Positions 1 to 9,501 of a DNA stretch of 64,000 bases are shown piece by piece (position 1 is the first letter of the stretch; each line of letters starts with the position of its first letter). Source of the stretch: Acinetobacter nosocomialis (lineage in GTDB: Bacteria; Pseudomonadota; Gammaproteobacteria; Pseudomonadales; Moraxellaceae); NCBI GenBank assembly GCA_025736915.1, contig CP107049.1, positions 2,790,001-2,854,000 on the forward strand, given 5' to 3'. Under the pieces are notes generated by a model. It saw only the letters and a program-made list of their open reading frames with translations. It was not told the origin of the DNA and did not search any database. Position numbers and translations under genes: made by a program.

Positions 1-1
1 A

Positions 2-892
2 CAAAAAACAAATTTTATTACCACACGTTCTGGTTATCACGGTGATACATGGAATGCGATGTCTGTTTGTGATCCTGTTACAGGTATGCATCAGATTTTT
101 GGTACAAGCTTACCAAACCGCCTTTTTGTAGCAGCACCACAGACCAAATTTCATGAAGATTGGAATCCTCAAGATATTGCCGAGCTAGAACAGGTTATTC
201 AGCAAAATCATGAAAACCTTGCTGCACTCATTATCGAACCAATTGTTCAAGGTGCAGGGGGCATGCGTTTTTATCATCCTGAATATTTACGTCAGGCTAA
301 AGCGCTTTGTGAGAAATATCATCTGTTATTAATTTTTGATGAAATCGCGACTGGCTTTGGCCGTACGGGTAAGCTTTTTGCGTGGGAACATGCTCAAGTC
401 GAGCCCGACATCATGTGCCTAGGTAAAGGATTAACAGGCGGCTATATGACTTTGTCTGCGACTTTGACTACAAAGTATGTTGCAGAAACGATTAGTCGCG
501 GCGAGGCTGGGGTATTTATGCACGGTCCAACCTTTATGGCCAATCCGCTTGCTTGCGCTGTTGCCTTGAGAAGTACGCAATTGTTAATTGAGCAAGATTG
601 GCAAGCCAATATTAAGCGAATTGAGCAACAGCTTAGCCAATATTTAACGCCTTTAAATCAGCTTGATTATGTTGCTGATGTACGAGTGCTGGGTGCAATT
701 GGTGTAGTAGAACTCACCTTTAATGTTGATATGAAAACTTTACAGCAACAATTTGTAGACCGTGGAATCTGGATTCGCCCTTTTGGCAAACTGGTTTATG
801 TGATGCCACCGTATGTAATCACTCAACAAGAGCTAAGCGATTTGCTTGAACAATTAGTTGAAGTTGTTAAAACATTGCAGGGAGCGCATTAA
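2..892 (+). CDS. bioA: Adenosylmethionine-8-amino-7-oxononanoate aminotransferase, C-terminal part (5' end outside window)
   Basis: PLP-dependent class III aminotransferase that converts 7-keto-8-aminopelargonate to 7,8-diaminopelargonate using SAM as amino donor, the third step of biotin ring assembly. The open frame runs from the first bases of the window, so the start is missing. An internal ATG at 59 should not be taken as the start, because the upstream codons read the conserved [12 protein letters not shown] segment. Visible motifs are the acidic [15 protein letters not shown] stretch and the PLP-binding lysine in [11 protein letters not shown]. The stop is one base before bioF, so the gene heads a tight bioAFCD operon. 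The identification is secure; only the N-terminus is unseen. Confidence 0.95.
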   Translation, partial: QKTNFITTRSGYHGDTWNAMSVCDPVTGMHQIFGTSLPNRLFVAAPQTKFHEDWNPQDIAELEQVIQQNHENLAALIIEPIVQGAGGMRFYHPEYLRQAKALCEKYHLLLIFDEIATGFGRTGKLFAWEHAQVEPDIMCLGKGLTGGYMTLSATLTTKYVAETISRGEAGVFMHGPTFMANPLACAVALRSTQLLIEQDWQANIKRIEQQLSQYLTPLNQLDYVADVRVLGAIGVVELTFNVDMKTLQQQFVDRGIWIRPFGKLVYVMPPYVITQQELSDLLEQLVEVVKTLQGAH

Positions 893-893
893 G

Positions 894-2051
894 ATGTCAT
901 TGCTTGATCATTTTGCTACAGAGTTAGATGAGTTAAAACAACAAGGTAATTTCAGACAATTTACCCAAAATGTGCAGCATGGCCGTTTTATTACTATTCA
1001 AAATAAAACAATGCTCAACTTAGCTTCAAATGACTATCTTGGACTGGCGGCTGATCTTAATCTTCGCCAAGAGTTTTTAGATAGCTTGCCGTTAGAGCGC
1101 AGCTATTTTAGTTCTTCATCGGCCCGTTTATTGACGGGTAACTTTGATGAATATGAGCAGTTGGAAAATAGCCTAAGCAAAGCATTTGGTGGTCGGTCGG
1201 CTTTACTATTTAATAGTGGCTATCACATGAATATTGGTATTTTGCCAGCTGTTTCTGATAGCAAAACTTTAATTTTGGCAGATAAATTAGTCCATGCCAG
1301 CATGATTGACGGGATTCGGTTGTCTGGTGCGCAGTATGTACGTTATCGCCATAACGATTTACAGCACTTAGAACAACTTCTGCAAAAGTATCATGATGAT
1401 GACAAGATTGAACGAATTATTGTGGTCACAGAAAGTATTTTTAGTATGGATGGTGATGAAACGGATTTAGCCGCATTAGTCCAGCTTAAAAAACGTTTTG
1501 CTAAAACCATGCTTTATGTCGATGAGGCACACTCAATTGGTGTACGTGGTCAGCAAGGTTTGGGGTGTGCTGAACAATATAATGTCATTCAGGAAATTGA
1601 TTTTTTGGTAGGTACCTTCGGTAAAGCATTGGCAGCAGTCGGTGGTTACATTATTTGCGATCCAATTATTAAAGATTATCTTATTAATAAAATGCGCCCG
1701 CTTATTTTTACGACCTCTCAACCTCCTATTATTGTAGCTTGGGTAAACTTTATATTCCAAAAAGTATTAGTTGCTCAACCTCAGCGTGAACACTTAAAAA
1801 ATATTAGCCAATATCTTCAACAAGCTGTTGTACAAAAGGGTTATGTAAGTCCGTCGACCAGTCATATTGTTCCAGTTATTGTTGGAGAAAGTCAGGCTGC
1901 GATCGATAAGGCAAAACAAGTTCAAGAAAGCGGCTTTTATGCCATGCCTGTACGCCCACCAACAGTACCTAAAAATAGTGCACGTTTGCGTATTTCTTTA
2001 ACGTCAATGGTTGAACAGCACGAGCTTGAAGCACTGGTGAGTTTTCTGTGA
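894..2051 (+). CDS. bioF: 8-amino-7-oxononanoate synthase
   Basis: PLP enzyme of the alpha-oxoamine synthase family. It condenses pimeloyl-ACP/CoA with L-alanine to give 7-keto-8-aminopelargonate. The frame is open from 858, but the ATG at 894 is preferred: it gives 385 residues, the family's usual length, lies directly after the bioA stop and has a GGAG-type site inside the bioA tail. Visible are the [10 protein letters not shown] start of the fold, [12 protein letters not shown], and the PLP lysine in [14 protein letters not shown]. The gene overlaps bioC by four bases at a GTGA junction, consistent with translational coupling. Confidence 0.96.
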   Translation: MSLLDHFATELDELKQQGNFRQFTQNVQHGRFITIQNKTMLNLASNDYLGLAADLNLRQEFLDSLPLERSYFSSSSARLLTGNFDEYEQLENSLSKAFGGRSALLFNSGYHMNIGILPAVSDSKTLILADKLVHASMIDGIRLSGAQYVRYRHNDLQHLEQLLQKYHDDDKIERIIVVTESIFSMDGDETDLAALVQLKKRFAKTMLYVDEAHSIGVRGQQGLGCAEQYNVIQEIDFLVGTFGKALAAVGGYIICDPIIKDYLINKMRPLIFTTSQPPIIVAWVNFIFQKVLVAQPQREHLKNISQYLQQAVVQKGYVSPSTSHIVPVIVGESQAAIDKAKQVQESGFYAMPVRPPTVPKNSARLRISLTSMVEQHELEALVSFL

Positions 2052-2797
2052 GTCTGAATAAAAACTTAGTTGCCGAGCGTTTTGCTAAAGCAGGGCAAAG
2101 CTATTCAGAGCATGCGGTTGTTCAAAAACAAATTTGCCAAAATTTAACGGGCTTACTAAAGCAGTTTTGCCCAAGTACGATGTCACGTGTTTTTGAAATT
2201 GGTTGTGGTTCTGGTAACTTAACTCATCTGCTTGTTGAAGCTTTTCAAATTGAAGATTTAATTTTGAATGATCTGTATGCAGAGGTGCAGCAGCACTTTA
2301 ATCATCAAGAACATTTGAAATGGTTAATTGGAGATGTTGAAACGTTAGAACTCCCTCAACAGCTCGATATGATTGTTTCAGGTTCTGCTTTGCAATGGAT
2401 GCAAGATTTACCGCGTTTGCTTAAGCGTTGTAATGAAGCTTTAACTGACATCGGTTGGTTATGCTTTTCAACATTTGGAGCTAAGAACTTAATTGAAATT
2501 AAAGAGTTAACTGGACAAGGCCTAAGTTACTGGTCTCTTGAAAATTGGAACAGTGCCTTAACTCAGGCTGGGTTTGAAGTTCTTTATTTATCTGAGTCAG
2601 AAACTCAGCTCTATTTCGATTCACCTAAAGCGGTATTACAACATTTGAAAGCAACAGGTGTAACTGCTACAGCTCAGCATCGTTGGACTAAGCAAAGTTT
2701 ACAGCAGTTTTATCAAGATTATGAGCGGTTTAAGCATGCTGAGGGATATGCCTTAACATATCATCCAATTTATTGTATTGCCCGGAGAATGAAGTAA
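2048..2797 (+). CDS. bioC: Malonyl-ACP O-methyltransferase BioC
   Basis: SAM-dependent methyltransferase that methylates malonyl-ACP so that fatty-acid synthesis enzymes can build the pimeloyl chain of biotin. It has 249 residues and starts at a GTG overlapping the bioF stop. The SAM-binding motif I is [14 protein letters not shown] near residues 49-62, followed by LNDLYAE and a VSGSALQWM segment typical of BioC. The order bioF-bioC-bioD is the usual proteobacterial one. BioH, the esterase that removes the methyl group, is not in the window. Confidence 0.92.
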   Translation: MSLNKNLVAERFAKAGQSYSEHAVVQKQICQNLTGLLKQFCPSTMSRVFEIGCGSGNLTHLLVEAFQIEDLILNDLYAEVQQHFNHQEHLKWLIGDVETLELPQQLDMIVSGSALQWMQDLPRLLKRCNEALTDIGWLCFSTFGAKNLIEIKELTGQGLSYWSLENWNSALTQAGFEVLYLSESETQLYFDSPKAVLQHLKATGVTATAQHRWTKQSLQQFYQDYERFKHAEGYALTYHPIYCIARRMK

Positions 2798-3442
2798 ATG
2801 AGTGGTCAGGTCTATTTTGTGAGTGGGATTGATACCGAAATTGGTAAAACCTACGCGACAGGTTTTTTAGCAAAATTATGGACTGAGCAGGGTAAAAAAG
2901 TAATTACCCAAAAACTCATTCAAACAGGTAATGCTGATATTTCTGAAGATATCGAGAAGCATCGTGAAATTATGGGGCAAGGTTGGTTTCAGGAAGATCA
3001 CGATAAGCTGACTATGCCTGAAATCTTTAGTTATCCTGCTTCACCTCATTTGGCAACACGCTTAGATAATAGAGAAATTGATTTTCAAAAAATTGAAAAT
3101 GCGACTCAAACATTGGCTGAGCGTTTTGAAATTGTATTGTTAGAAGGTGCAGGGGGCTTAATGGTGCCCTTAACCAGCAGTCTACTCACCATTGACTATG
3201 TGGCTCAGCATCAGTTCCCTGTTATTTTAGTGACTTCTGGTCGTCTAGGAAGTATTAACCATACTTTGCTTAGTCTTGAGGCACTTAAGTCACGCGGTCT
3301 GAAATTAAAAGCTTTGGTTTATAACTTAAAAGATGAATCAAAAGATCCATTAATTTCGCAAGATACTTCAAATTATTTGAAGGACTATTTAGCCATTCAT
3401 TTCCCTGAGGCTGAGTGGATTGAATTAGCAAAAATGAATTAA
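2798..3442 (+). CDS. bioD: Dethiobiotin synthetase
   Basis: ATP-dependent ligase that closes the ureido ring, converting 7,8-diaminopelargonate and CO2 to dethiobiotin. It has 214 residues. The P-loop is unusual in spelling, [11 protein letters not shown] near residues 10-20, as normal for BioD. The segments [12 protein letters not shown] and [14 protein letters not shown] are typical of the family. The start ATG follows the bioC stop with no gap and the gene ends the operon before a strong hairpin terminator. bioB is not adjacent, so biotin synthase must be encoded elsewhere. Confidence 0.95.
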   Translation: MSGQVYFVSGIDTEIGKTYATGFLAKLWTEQGKKVITQKLIQTGNADISEDIEKHREIMGQGWFQEDHDKLTMPEIFSYPASPHLATRLDNREIDFQKIENATQTLAERFEIVLLEGAGGLMVPLTSSLLTIDYVAQHQFPVILVTSGRLGSINHTLLSLEALKSRGLKLKALVYNLKDESKDPLISQDTSNYLKDYLAIHFPEAEWIELAKMN

Positions 3443-3456
3443 GTGTAAGTCAGCAA

Positions 3457-3489
3457 TAAAAAACCGCTCTAATGTGAGCGGTTTTTTTA
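3457..3489. terminator. Bidirectional Rho-independent terminator between bioD and rluB
   Basis: An A-run, CCGCTC, a six-base loop, GAGCGG and a T-run form a symmetrical terminator. It can stop the bio operon on the forward strand and rluB on the reverse strand. Confidence 0.85.
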
Positions 3490-3503
3490 TTTAAAAGCTT
3501 TAC

Positions 3504-4427
3504 TTAGAACTTTTTAAATCCACGGTTAAAACCCGTCGATTTGCGCTGATTACCTGTGTTAGCTGGCGCTTCTTTTTCATCATCACGACGTTGTTGACGT
3601 AAATAACCACCACGACGTGCTGCCATTGGCTTTTCAGTCATACGGTCAGTACGACGTTTTGCCATGCCAAATAAACCTGTACCTTGACGTGGCTTTAATT
3701 CAACAGATTTTGCCAAGTTGTCGATGTCAGTTTTGTCTAACTCCATCCAACGGCCAGTACGCAATTCACGTGGTAAAATAACAGTACCGTAGCGAGTACG
3801 TAATAAGCGGCTTACTTTAAGACCTTGTGATTCGAAAATACGGCGAACCTCACGGTTACGGCCTTCTTTCACTACAACTTGATACCAGCGGTTAATACCT
3901 TCACCACCAATTTCAGAGAAAGATTCGAACTTGGCTGGACCATCTTCAAGCTCTACACCATTGACCATGTTTTGACGTAATTGTGGGGTTACTTCACCCA
4001 TTACACGTACAGCGTATTCACGTTCAATTTCATTAGATGGGTGCATTAAGCGGTTAGCAAGCTCACCATCATTTGTAAATAGTAATAAACCTGTACTGTT
4101 AATATCCAGACGACCTACCATTACCCAACGGTCATTTGCAATTTGTGGCAAATGATCAAATACGGTTGGGCGTTTTTCTGGGTCATTACGTGAACAGATC
4201 TCACCCTCAGGTTTATAATAAATCAGTACACGACGACGAATTTCGTCCTCGATTTGGAACTGAACTTTACGGCCATCAATGCGTAATTCATCGCCTGGTT
4301 CAATGCGCTCACCCACCTGGGCAACGCTGCCGTTTACACTCACGCGTCCTGCGGCAATAACCTCTTCCATATATCGACGGGAACCTAATCCGATTCGCGC
4401 TAATACTTTTTGCAATTTTTCACTCAT
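3504..4427 (-). CDS. rluB: 23S rRNA pseudouridine synthase B
   Basis: RsuA-family pseudouridine synthase expected to modify U2605 of 23S rRNA. It has 307 residues: an N-terminal S4 RNA-binding domain (about residues 1-60, beginning KLQKVLARIGLGSRR), then the catalytic domain with the active-site aspartate in GRLDINSTGLLLFTNDGE. A strongly basic, glycine- and arginine-rich tail of about 60 residues follows, probably disordered and RNA-contacting. The next reverse-strand genes upstream are scpA-scpB, a conserved neighbourhood in Gammaproteobacteria. RluB fits better than RluE or RsuA because of the length, the tail and this context. Confidence 0.9.
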   Translation of the reverse strand: MSEKLQKVLARIGLGSRRYMEEVIAAGRVSVNGSVAQVGERIEPGDELRIDGRKVQFQIEDEIRRRVLIYYKPEGEICSRNDPEKRPTVFDHLPQIANDRWVMVGRLDINSTGLLLFTNDGELANRLMHPSNEIEREYAVRVMGEVTPQLRQNMVNGVELEDGPAKFESFSEIGGEGINRWYQVVVKEGRNREVRRIFESQGLKVSRLLRTRYGTVILPRELRTGRWMELDKTDIDNLAKSVELKPRQGTGLFGMAKRRTDRMTEKPMAARRGGYLRQQRRDDEKEAPANTGNQRKSTGFNRGFKKF

Positions 4428-4468
4428 GACAGCACAACCTTAGACATAATGATCAACAGTCCACCTCT

Positions 4469-5062
4469 TTATGATTTCGGTGCATTCGCATCGAGAGCCA
4501 TAAATGCTTCCTTGGCGTTCTGTAGGGGAGGCAATTGGCCTAAAGAGGCTAGACCAAAAGCATTCAGAAATTGAGGCGTTGTAATTAGCAACGCAGGTCT
4601 TCCGGGTAAATCTCTAAAACCGGCTTCTTTAATCCAGTTCCAGTCAAATAGCGTTCTGAGAATCTGACTATTATTAGATACACCACGAATTTGTTCAATA
4701 TCAGCACGCGTGACTGGTTGATGATACGCAATGACAGCCAACGTTTCTAGTAAAGATGGCGACAGTTTTGTTGGTCGCTCTGGCCAAATCTGCGCAATAA
4801 TATTGCGATATTTGGATCTTACCTGAAAACGGAAGCCTTGCGCGGTTTCAATCAACTCAATAGAGCGGCCATGTTGTAAGAGGGCAAGCTGTTGTAAAAG
4901 CTGACGAAGCTGTTGTTTGTTATATTGATTATTAAAAGCTTCTTTTAAACGAGCAATCGAAACAGGTGCTTCACTAGCAAAAATAATCGCTTCAAGTTGC
5001 AATAAAACTTCGTGATGAATGTCAGCTAATGACAAATCGGTATTATTTTGTTCAAAACTCAT
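4469..5062 (-). CDS. scpB: Segregation and condensation protein B
   Basis: Kleisin-associated subunit of the bacterial SMC condensin. It is built of winged helices and bridges ScpA dimers on SMC heads. It has 197 residues; the segment SLLETLAVIAYHQPVTRADIEQIRG in the second winged helix is the diagnostic ScpB stretch (residues about 103-127). The start overlaps the scpA stop by four bases, so the pair is translationally coupled. Its presence with scpA implies an SMC-ScpAB condensin in this genome. Confidence 0.93.
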   Translation of the reverse strand: MSFEQNNTDLSLADIHHEVLLQLEAIIFASEAPVSIARLKEAFNNQYNKQQLRQLLQQLALLQHGRSIELIETAQGFRFQVRSKYRNIIAQIWPERPTKLSPSLLETLAVIAYHQPVTRADIEQIRGVSNNSQILRTLFDWNWIKEAGFRDLPGRPALLITTPQFLNAFGLASLGQLPPLQNAKEAFMALDANAPKS

Positions 5063-5850
5063 GCCGCAGACCCTTGAATAGCTAATGGAGCTTCAACACC
5101 TGTCGCAATAATTTTAATCTTTTGTTGTCGGGTCAATTCTAAAACAGCCATAAAAGTTACAACCATTCCCATACGGCCTTGTTGGGGGTTCAGTAATTCT
5201 TTAAAACTTAACACGTCGCCTGACTCTAATTTCTCTTCAATATAAGCAATACGTTCTTCTAACAGTACAGGCTCTTGTGCAATTGTGTGCGTTACAGGTT
5301 CTGGACGGTTAAATACGCAAAATAAAGCATCGTGTAATGCTGAAACATCATAACCTTCATAAACAGGTGCAATATGTCCTAAGCTTACATTGGCACTAAA
5401 TGTATCACGGTCAAGAACTGGCATTTGACCTAAACGCTCAGCAGCTTGCTTAATGCGTAAATAAGTTTCTAGTCGATCAATAAGATCCTGCTTCGGATCT
5501 TTTTCAATACTAATAACAGTAGGTTTAGGTAAAAGTAATCGAGACTTCAAATCAGCCAATAAAGCAGCCATTACCATATAGTCGGCAGTCAGCTCAATAT
5601 TTAAGGATTTCATGCTATCCATATAAGCTAAATATTGAGTGGCAATAGGGGCGATATCGAGCTGAACTAAATCAAAACCGTTTTTCTGAATCAGATAAAT
5701 TAAAAAGTCGAGTGGTCCTTCAAACTGTTCGAGTAAAATCTCAAAGGCAGCCGGAGGAATATAAAGATCTTCAGGAATCGTGTCGTGCCACTCATCTAAA
5801 ACACGGATGTGTGGAACGTCTTCCATGGATTGATGAAGTGATTGGTTCAT
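5059..5850 (-). CDS. scpA: Segregation and condensation protein A (kleisin)
   Basis: Kleisin subunit that links the head domains of SMC dimers during chromosome organisation. It has 263 residues. The N-terminal kleisin motif FEGPLDFLIYLIQKNGFDL lies at about residues 43-61 and the C-terminal winged helix ends near LTRQQKIKI. I see no Shine-Dalgarno sequence ahead of the annotated ATG, and a TATAAT hexamer lies only four bases upstream of it (5855-5860). The true start may therefore be Met9 (5826) or the message may be leaderless. The function is clear; the start is not. Confidence 0.92.
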   Translation of the reverse strand: MNQSLHQSMEDVPHIRVLDEWHDTIPEDLYIPPAAFEILLEQFEGPLDFLIYLIQKNGFDLVQLDIAPIATQYLAYMDSMKSLNIELTADYMVMAALLADLKSRLLLPKPTVISIEKDPKQDLIDRLETYLRIKQAAERLGQMPVLDRDTFSANVSLGHIAPVYEGYDVSALHDALFCVFNRPEPVTHTIAQEPVLLEERIAYIEEKLESGDVLSFKELLNPQQGRMGMVVTFMAVLELTRQQKIKIIATGVEAPLAIQGSAA

Positions 5851-6075
5851 TACGATTATAAGCCACGCGAATTTTCAAAAGCATGAGACTTGTTTTCAAG
5901 TCAATAAGAGCTGTAGCAGAAGAACAGCAGATAGTGCAAAACATTCTAAAGGAATTGTGACTTTTAATAAATTGCTTAACGACTAAAGTGTAAAAAAAAT
6001 CCAAACTAAATAAAGAGTATTTTTTTTCTTGATAATACTTTTTTTTTAACTGTTGGTAAAAAGGGGAATAAGTGC

Positions 6076-6693
6076 TTATTCGAAAGCACTTACGTCTCCT
6101 GCACCATGACGGATAACTTCTGGATGTTCACCCGATAAATCAACAATACTAGTGGTTGTCAAAGTTCCGAACCCACCATCAATAAATACATCAATCCGTT
6201 TAGCTAACTGATTTTCAATATCGTAAGGATCATCAAGAGGGTCTTCTTGCCCTGGTAAAATCAATGTACTTGTCAGTAAAGGTTCACCAAGTTCTTTTAA
6301 TAAAGCCTGACAAATCGGATTACTCGGAATACGTAAACCAATTGTTTTCTTTTTAGGGTGCATTAACCGGCGCGGAACTTCGCTGGTTGCAGGTAAAATG
6401 AAAGTCGTAATGGCAGGTGTATTTGCCTTTAATAATCTATAAGTCGCATTATCAACTTTTGCATAAGTGGCAATATCTGATAAATCGCAACACATAATTG
6501 CATATTGATGTTTAGGACCTAAATCACGAATCTGGGCAATACGTTCCATCGCATTTTTATTACCAATCTGGCATCCGATTGCATAGGCAGCATCGGTAGG
6601 GTAGACCACAACATCTCCTGCACGAATACGCTCAACCGCTTGGTCAATGAGGCGTTGCTGTGGATTTTCAGGATGTACATGTAAATGCAGCAT
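6076..6693 (-). CDS. yciO: YrdC/Sua5-family protein, YciO type
   Basis: Member of the TsaC/YrdC fold that binds threonine, ATP and bicarbonate in tRNA t6A synthesis. The 205-residue protein follows E. coli YciO along its length: HPENPQQRLIDQAVERIRAG at the N-terminus, VVYPTDAAYAIGC, then KKTIGLRIPSNPICQALL and GEPLLTSTL. YciO is a TsaC paralogue whose own role is less settled, so I do not claim it is the cell's essential threonylcarbamoyl-AMP synthase. GGAG lies ten bases before the start. The gene stands alone, with about 225 bp of AT-rich intergenic sequence after it. Confidence 0.85.
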   Translation of the reverse strand: MLHLHVHPENPQQRLIDQAVERIRAGDVVVYPTDAAYAIGCQIGNKNAMERIAQIRDLGPKHQYAIMCCDLSDIATYAKVDNATYRLLKANTPAITTFILPATSEVPRRLMHPKKKTIGLRIPSNPICQALLKELGEPLLTSTLILPGQEDPLDDPYDIENQLAKRIDVFIDGGFGTLTTTSIVDLSGEHPEVIRHGAGDVSAFE

Positions 6694-6782
6694 ATTTTAG
6701 AGACTCCATCACGCCAGTATTAAAAATAGTATTAGACTTTTCAAACTTGGGAAGCAAGTAACTTACGTAGTTTTTTTGTCAT

Positions 6783-7445
6783 TTAATCAAGGAGTTCACG
6801 TTTAAATTCATTTAATTGTAACGCTGCGCCTGCTCGCGTACATTGGCAAATACATTCAATGAATCTTGCTGCATCGACGGGTAGTTTAGCTTCACCAGAA
6901 AAGTAGCGTTGTACTTGTGCATAAACATTATCTTTAAACTTTTTGCCATCTCCGCCATCACCTGTCAGGTTATCTAGAGATACTCTAAATTTTCTGCCAA
7001 AAGACTGAGCAAATAGCCATTCAATGGCTTGAGGTTTGATTTCTACTTGTTCAAATAAATCCTGCTGTTCTTTAGTTCGACCATCTGGCGCATACCAATA
7101 ACCTAAATCGGGTAATAGACGACGTTTTGCACCTGCAATTGTCCAATGGCTAATTTCATGCAAGGCGCTATTGAAAAAACCATGGGCAAATTGAATTTTA
7201 GCTGGCTCATGTTCATTTGCTGGGAAATATTCTGGTTCAAATTCTCCACGAACTAATGTCACATTATGGTGGGAAAACCAGTGATTAAAGTGTAAAATAA
7301 GCCAATCAACTTGCTCAGACTCTAATTTTGAGCTTGGCCATGGTGAGAGTTGCACCATGTCAGGTAAAAGAGTGTTTTGGTGAGTTGAATGGGTGCAAAC
7401 GAGTAATGAAGTGTTAACTTCAGGTTGCGGCTGCAACAGGTGCAT
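6783..7445 (-). CDS. epmC: Elongation factor P hydroxylase (EpmC/YfcM family)
   Basis: Non-heme iron enzyme that in E. coli hydroxylates the beta-lysylated lysine of EF-P. The 220-residue protein carries the family core FAHGFFNSALHEISHW, where the HExxH-like residues are the proposed iron ligands. After it come GYWYAPDGRT and VEIKPQAIEWLFA. The first 35 or so residues are less conserved; a later Met (residue 29, MVQLSP) is an alternative start and would give a length nearer to the E. coli protein. Divergent from the yceD-rpmF operon with a 96-bp gap. It implies that EF-P is lysylated by EpmA/EpmB in this organism, which cannot be checked here. Confidence 0.88.
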   Translation of the reverse strand: MHLLQPQPEVNTSLLVCTHSTHQNTLLPDMVQLSPWPSSKLESEQVDWLILHFNHWFSHHNVTLVRGEFEPEYFPANEHEPAKIQFAHGFFNSALHEISHWTIAGAKRRLLPDLGYWYAPDGRTKEQQDLFEQVEIKPQAIEWLFAQSFGRKFRVSLDNLTGDGGDGKKFKDNVYAQVQRYFSGEAKLPVDAARFIECICQCTRAGAALQLNEFKRELLD

Positions 7446-7541
7446 TGCTTAATTTACCCCGAGTTCTGTCTAAAGAAGTACAAAATTGTATCTTAATCTT
7501 TGACAGAGTACCGATGAATTTGTAGAATTGCCGCCTTAATT

Positions 7542-8102
7542 ATGTCAGCAAATACCTTTCCGGCACAGATTGAGCCGTTTAAATGGGCTGAACAAGGCTT
7601 TACATGGTCAGGTCAACTGCCATTGTCTCGTCTTGCTCGTATTGCTCGTGAAGCTGTTGGGTCAATTGATAACCAATTGATCAACATAGACTGTAAGCTA
7701 TCAATGGATGCCTATCATCGCATTGTGTGGTTAGATGGTCATATGGAAACAAAAGTTCCGATGGAGTGCCAACGTTGTTTGGAACCTGTCGAAATGCCAA
7801 TTGTTTCTGACTTTCATATTGCACTTGTAGATGATGAGTCACTGATAGAGCGCTTGGATGAGGATGCTGATTTCATCGTTTTAGGTGAAAGTGAGTCTTC
7901 GACAAAAGGTGATTTTGATACACCTGCTTCGATTAACTTACTCGCATTACTAGAAGATGAACTGTTATTGTTGATGCCTTTATCTCCCAAGCATGATGCT
8001 TGTGAACATAAACATCAACCTACCATTCAGAACGTTGTCGAAGAGAAACGGGATAACCCGTTTGATGTTTTGGCAGGTTTGAAGGGTAAACTTAACTCAT
8101 AA
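7542..8102 (+). CDS. yceD: YceD family protein (DUF177), large-subunit rRNA accumulation factor
   Basis: Small acidic protein of the YceD/DUF177 family, linked in E. coli and plants to 23S rRNA accumulation and almost always encoded ahead of rpmF. It has 186 residues, with the conserved CxxCL-type segment MECQRCLEPVEMPI near residues 72-85 and an acidic C-terminal half ending VVEEKRDNPFDVLAGLKGKL. It lies 74 bp upstream of rpmF in the same direction, so a shared transcript is likely. The family assignment is firm; the molecular mechanism is not established. Confidence 0.88.
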   Translation: MSANTFPAQIEPFKWAEQGFTWSGQLPLSRLARIAREAVGSIDNQLINIDCKLSMDAYHRIVWLDGHMETKVPMECQRCLEPVEMPIVSDFHIALVDDESLIERLDEDADFIVLGESESSTKGDFDTPASINLLALLEDELLLLMPLSPKHDACEHKHQPTIQNVVEEKRDNPFDVLAGLKGKLNS

Positions 8103-8176
8103 TTTGTGTTATGATTATGAGATAAGACAACTGAATTTGTTCTGATCCATTTTTTCGATCTTTGTAAGGAGCCATC

Positions 8177-8362
8177 ATGGCCGTTCAGCAAAACCGTAAA
8201 AGTCGCTCTCGCCGTGACATGCGCCGTTCACATGACGCTTTAACCGAGAATGCATTAACAGTAGACCAAGCAACTGGTGAAACTCATCGTCGTCACCACG
8301 TGACTAAAGACGGTTTCTACCGTGGTCGCCAATTATTCGCTAAAGCAGCTGATGCTGAATAA
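8177..8362 (+). CDS. rpmF: 50S ribosomal protein L32
   Basis: Ribosomal protein of the large subunit, 61 residues. The basic N-terminus [20 protein letters not shown] is typical of the proteobacterial form. The zinc-binding cysteines of some L32 proteins are absent, so this is a C-minus type. Strong AAGGAG site nine bases upstream of the ATG. It sits between yceD and fabD and is followed by a strong terminator, so fabD probably has its own promoter. The genes plsX and fabH, which separate rpmF and fabD in E. coli, are missing here. Confidence 0.97.
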
Positions 8363-8406
8363 TTGCATGATATGCATTAAGCGTGATGCTTAAGTATAGA
8401 AAAAAT

Positions 8407-8429
8407 GGGAGCGAAAGCTCCCTTTTTTT
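8407..8429 (+). terminator. Terminator after rpmF
   Basis: The perfect hairpin GGGAGC-GAAA-GCTCCC is followed by seven T residues. The GNRA-type loop makes it stable. It separates the yceD-rpmF transcript from fabD. Confidence 0.92.
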
Positions 8430-8514
8430 GTTGTTTTTCGCAATTATAAATATACAAATTAAATGTTAAATTTCCGCTCCAGAGAAATGAGTGAAAACCC
8501 AAAAAGGATTTCTT

Positions 8515-9501
8515 ATGTCTGCTAAACGTCTTGAACAAGTAGCTTTAGCCACAAAAACTGCATTTGTGTTTCCGGGTCAAGGTTCACAAAAAGTTGGTAT
8601 GCTCGCTGAACTCGCAGAACAGTTTAGTGGAGTTGGGCAAACTTTTGCTGAAGCTTCAGACGCGCTAGGATTTGATCTTTGGCACATTGCGCAAAGTGGT
8701 GAAGGTTTAGACCAAACAGAAAACACCCAACCTGTATTATTAACTGCCAGCATCGCTTTATGGCGTCTATGGTTAGATTTAGGTGGTTTAGCGCCTAAAT
8801 ACCTTGCAGGGCACTCTTTAGGTGAATACAGCGCTTTAGTTGCAGCGGGTTCAATGAGTTTGGCAGATGCAGTTAAATTAGTTAATTTGCGTGGAAAACT
8901 CATGCAAAGTGCTGTTCCTCAAGGGGAAGGCGCTATGGCTGCAATTCTTGGTTTGGCCGATGATAAAGTAGTTGAATTATGCCAGAGCGTGACTGCATTG
9001 GGTCAAGGTTCAGTTGAAGCTGCAAATTATAATTCACAAGGTCAGGTTGTAATTGCGGGTAGTACTGCATCTGTACAGCAAGTTATGGCATTGGCAAAAG
9101 AACAATCTGCTAAAGCAATTGCTTTACCAGTTTCTGTACCTTCGCATTGTTCATTGATGAAACCGGCTGCAGAGAAATTTGCAGAAGCTTTGGAACAAAC
9201 TGCCATTGAGCTACCTACCATTCCTGTAATACAAAATGTCAACGCGGGAATTGCTACCGATGTTGCTCAATTACGTCAGGCTTTAACGGCACAATTGTAC
9301 CAGTCTGTACAATGGACTCGTACCATGCAGTCTCTACAAGACCAAGGTATTCAGTACATTGTTGAATGTGGTCCAGGTACAGTATTGAGTAATCTCGCAA
9401 AGCGTTTACCAAATATTGAAAAAGCTTTTTCTATTGATAGTAAGAGCAAAATGGAAGATGCCCTAAATGCTGTTTTAGTGGCAGAAGGAAAAATTGCATG
9501 A
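8515..9501 (+). CDS. fabD: Malonyl-CoA:ACP transacylase
   Basis: Transfers malonyl from CoA to acyl carrier protein, providing the extender unit for type II fatty-acid synthesis. A GTG at 8491 would also open the frame, but the ATG at 8515 has AAGGA six bases ahead and gives 328 residues. Visible are FVFPGQGSQKVGM, the nucleophile elbow GHSLGEYSALVAAG with the catalytic Ser, and the catalytic His in VPSHCSLM. The end overlaps fabG by four bases (ATGA), coupling the two genes. Confidence 0.96.
   Translation: MSAKRLEQVALATKTAFVFPGQGSQKVGMLAELAEQFSGVGQTFAEASDALGFDLWHIAQSGEGLDQTENTQPVLLTASIALWRLWLDLGGLAPKYLAGHSLGEYSALVAAGSMSLADAVKLVNLRGKLMQSAVPQGEGAMAAILGLADDKVVELCQSVTALGQGSVEAANYNSQGQVVIAGSTASVQQVMALAKEQSAKAIALPVSVPSHCSLMKPAAEKFAEALEQTAIELPTIPVIQNVNAGIATDVAQLRQALTAQLYQSVQWTRTMQSLQDQGIQYIVECGPGTVLSNLAKRLPNIEKAFSIDSKSKMEDALNAVLVAEGKIA

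Noticed and set aside
59..892. ATG at 59 as the start of a shortened bioA
   Set aside because: Conserved BioA residues continue upstream in frame to the window edge, so the gene is cut by the window and not truncated.
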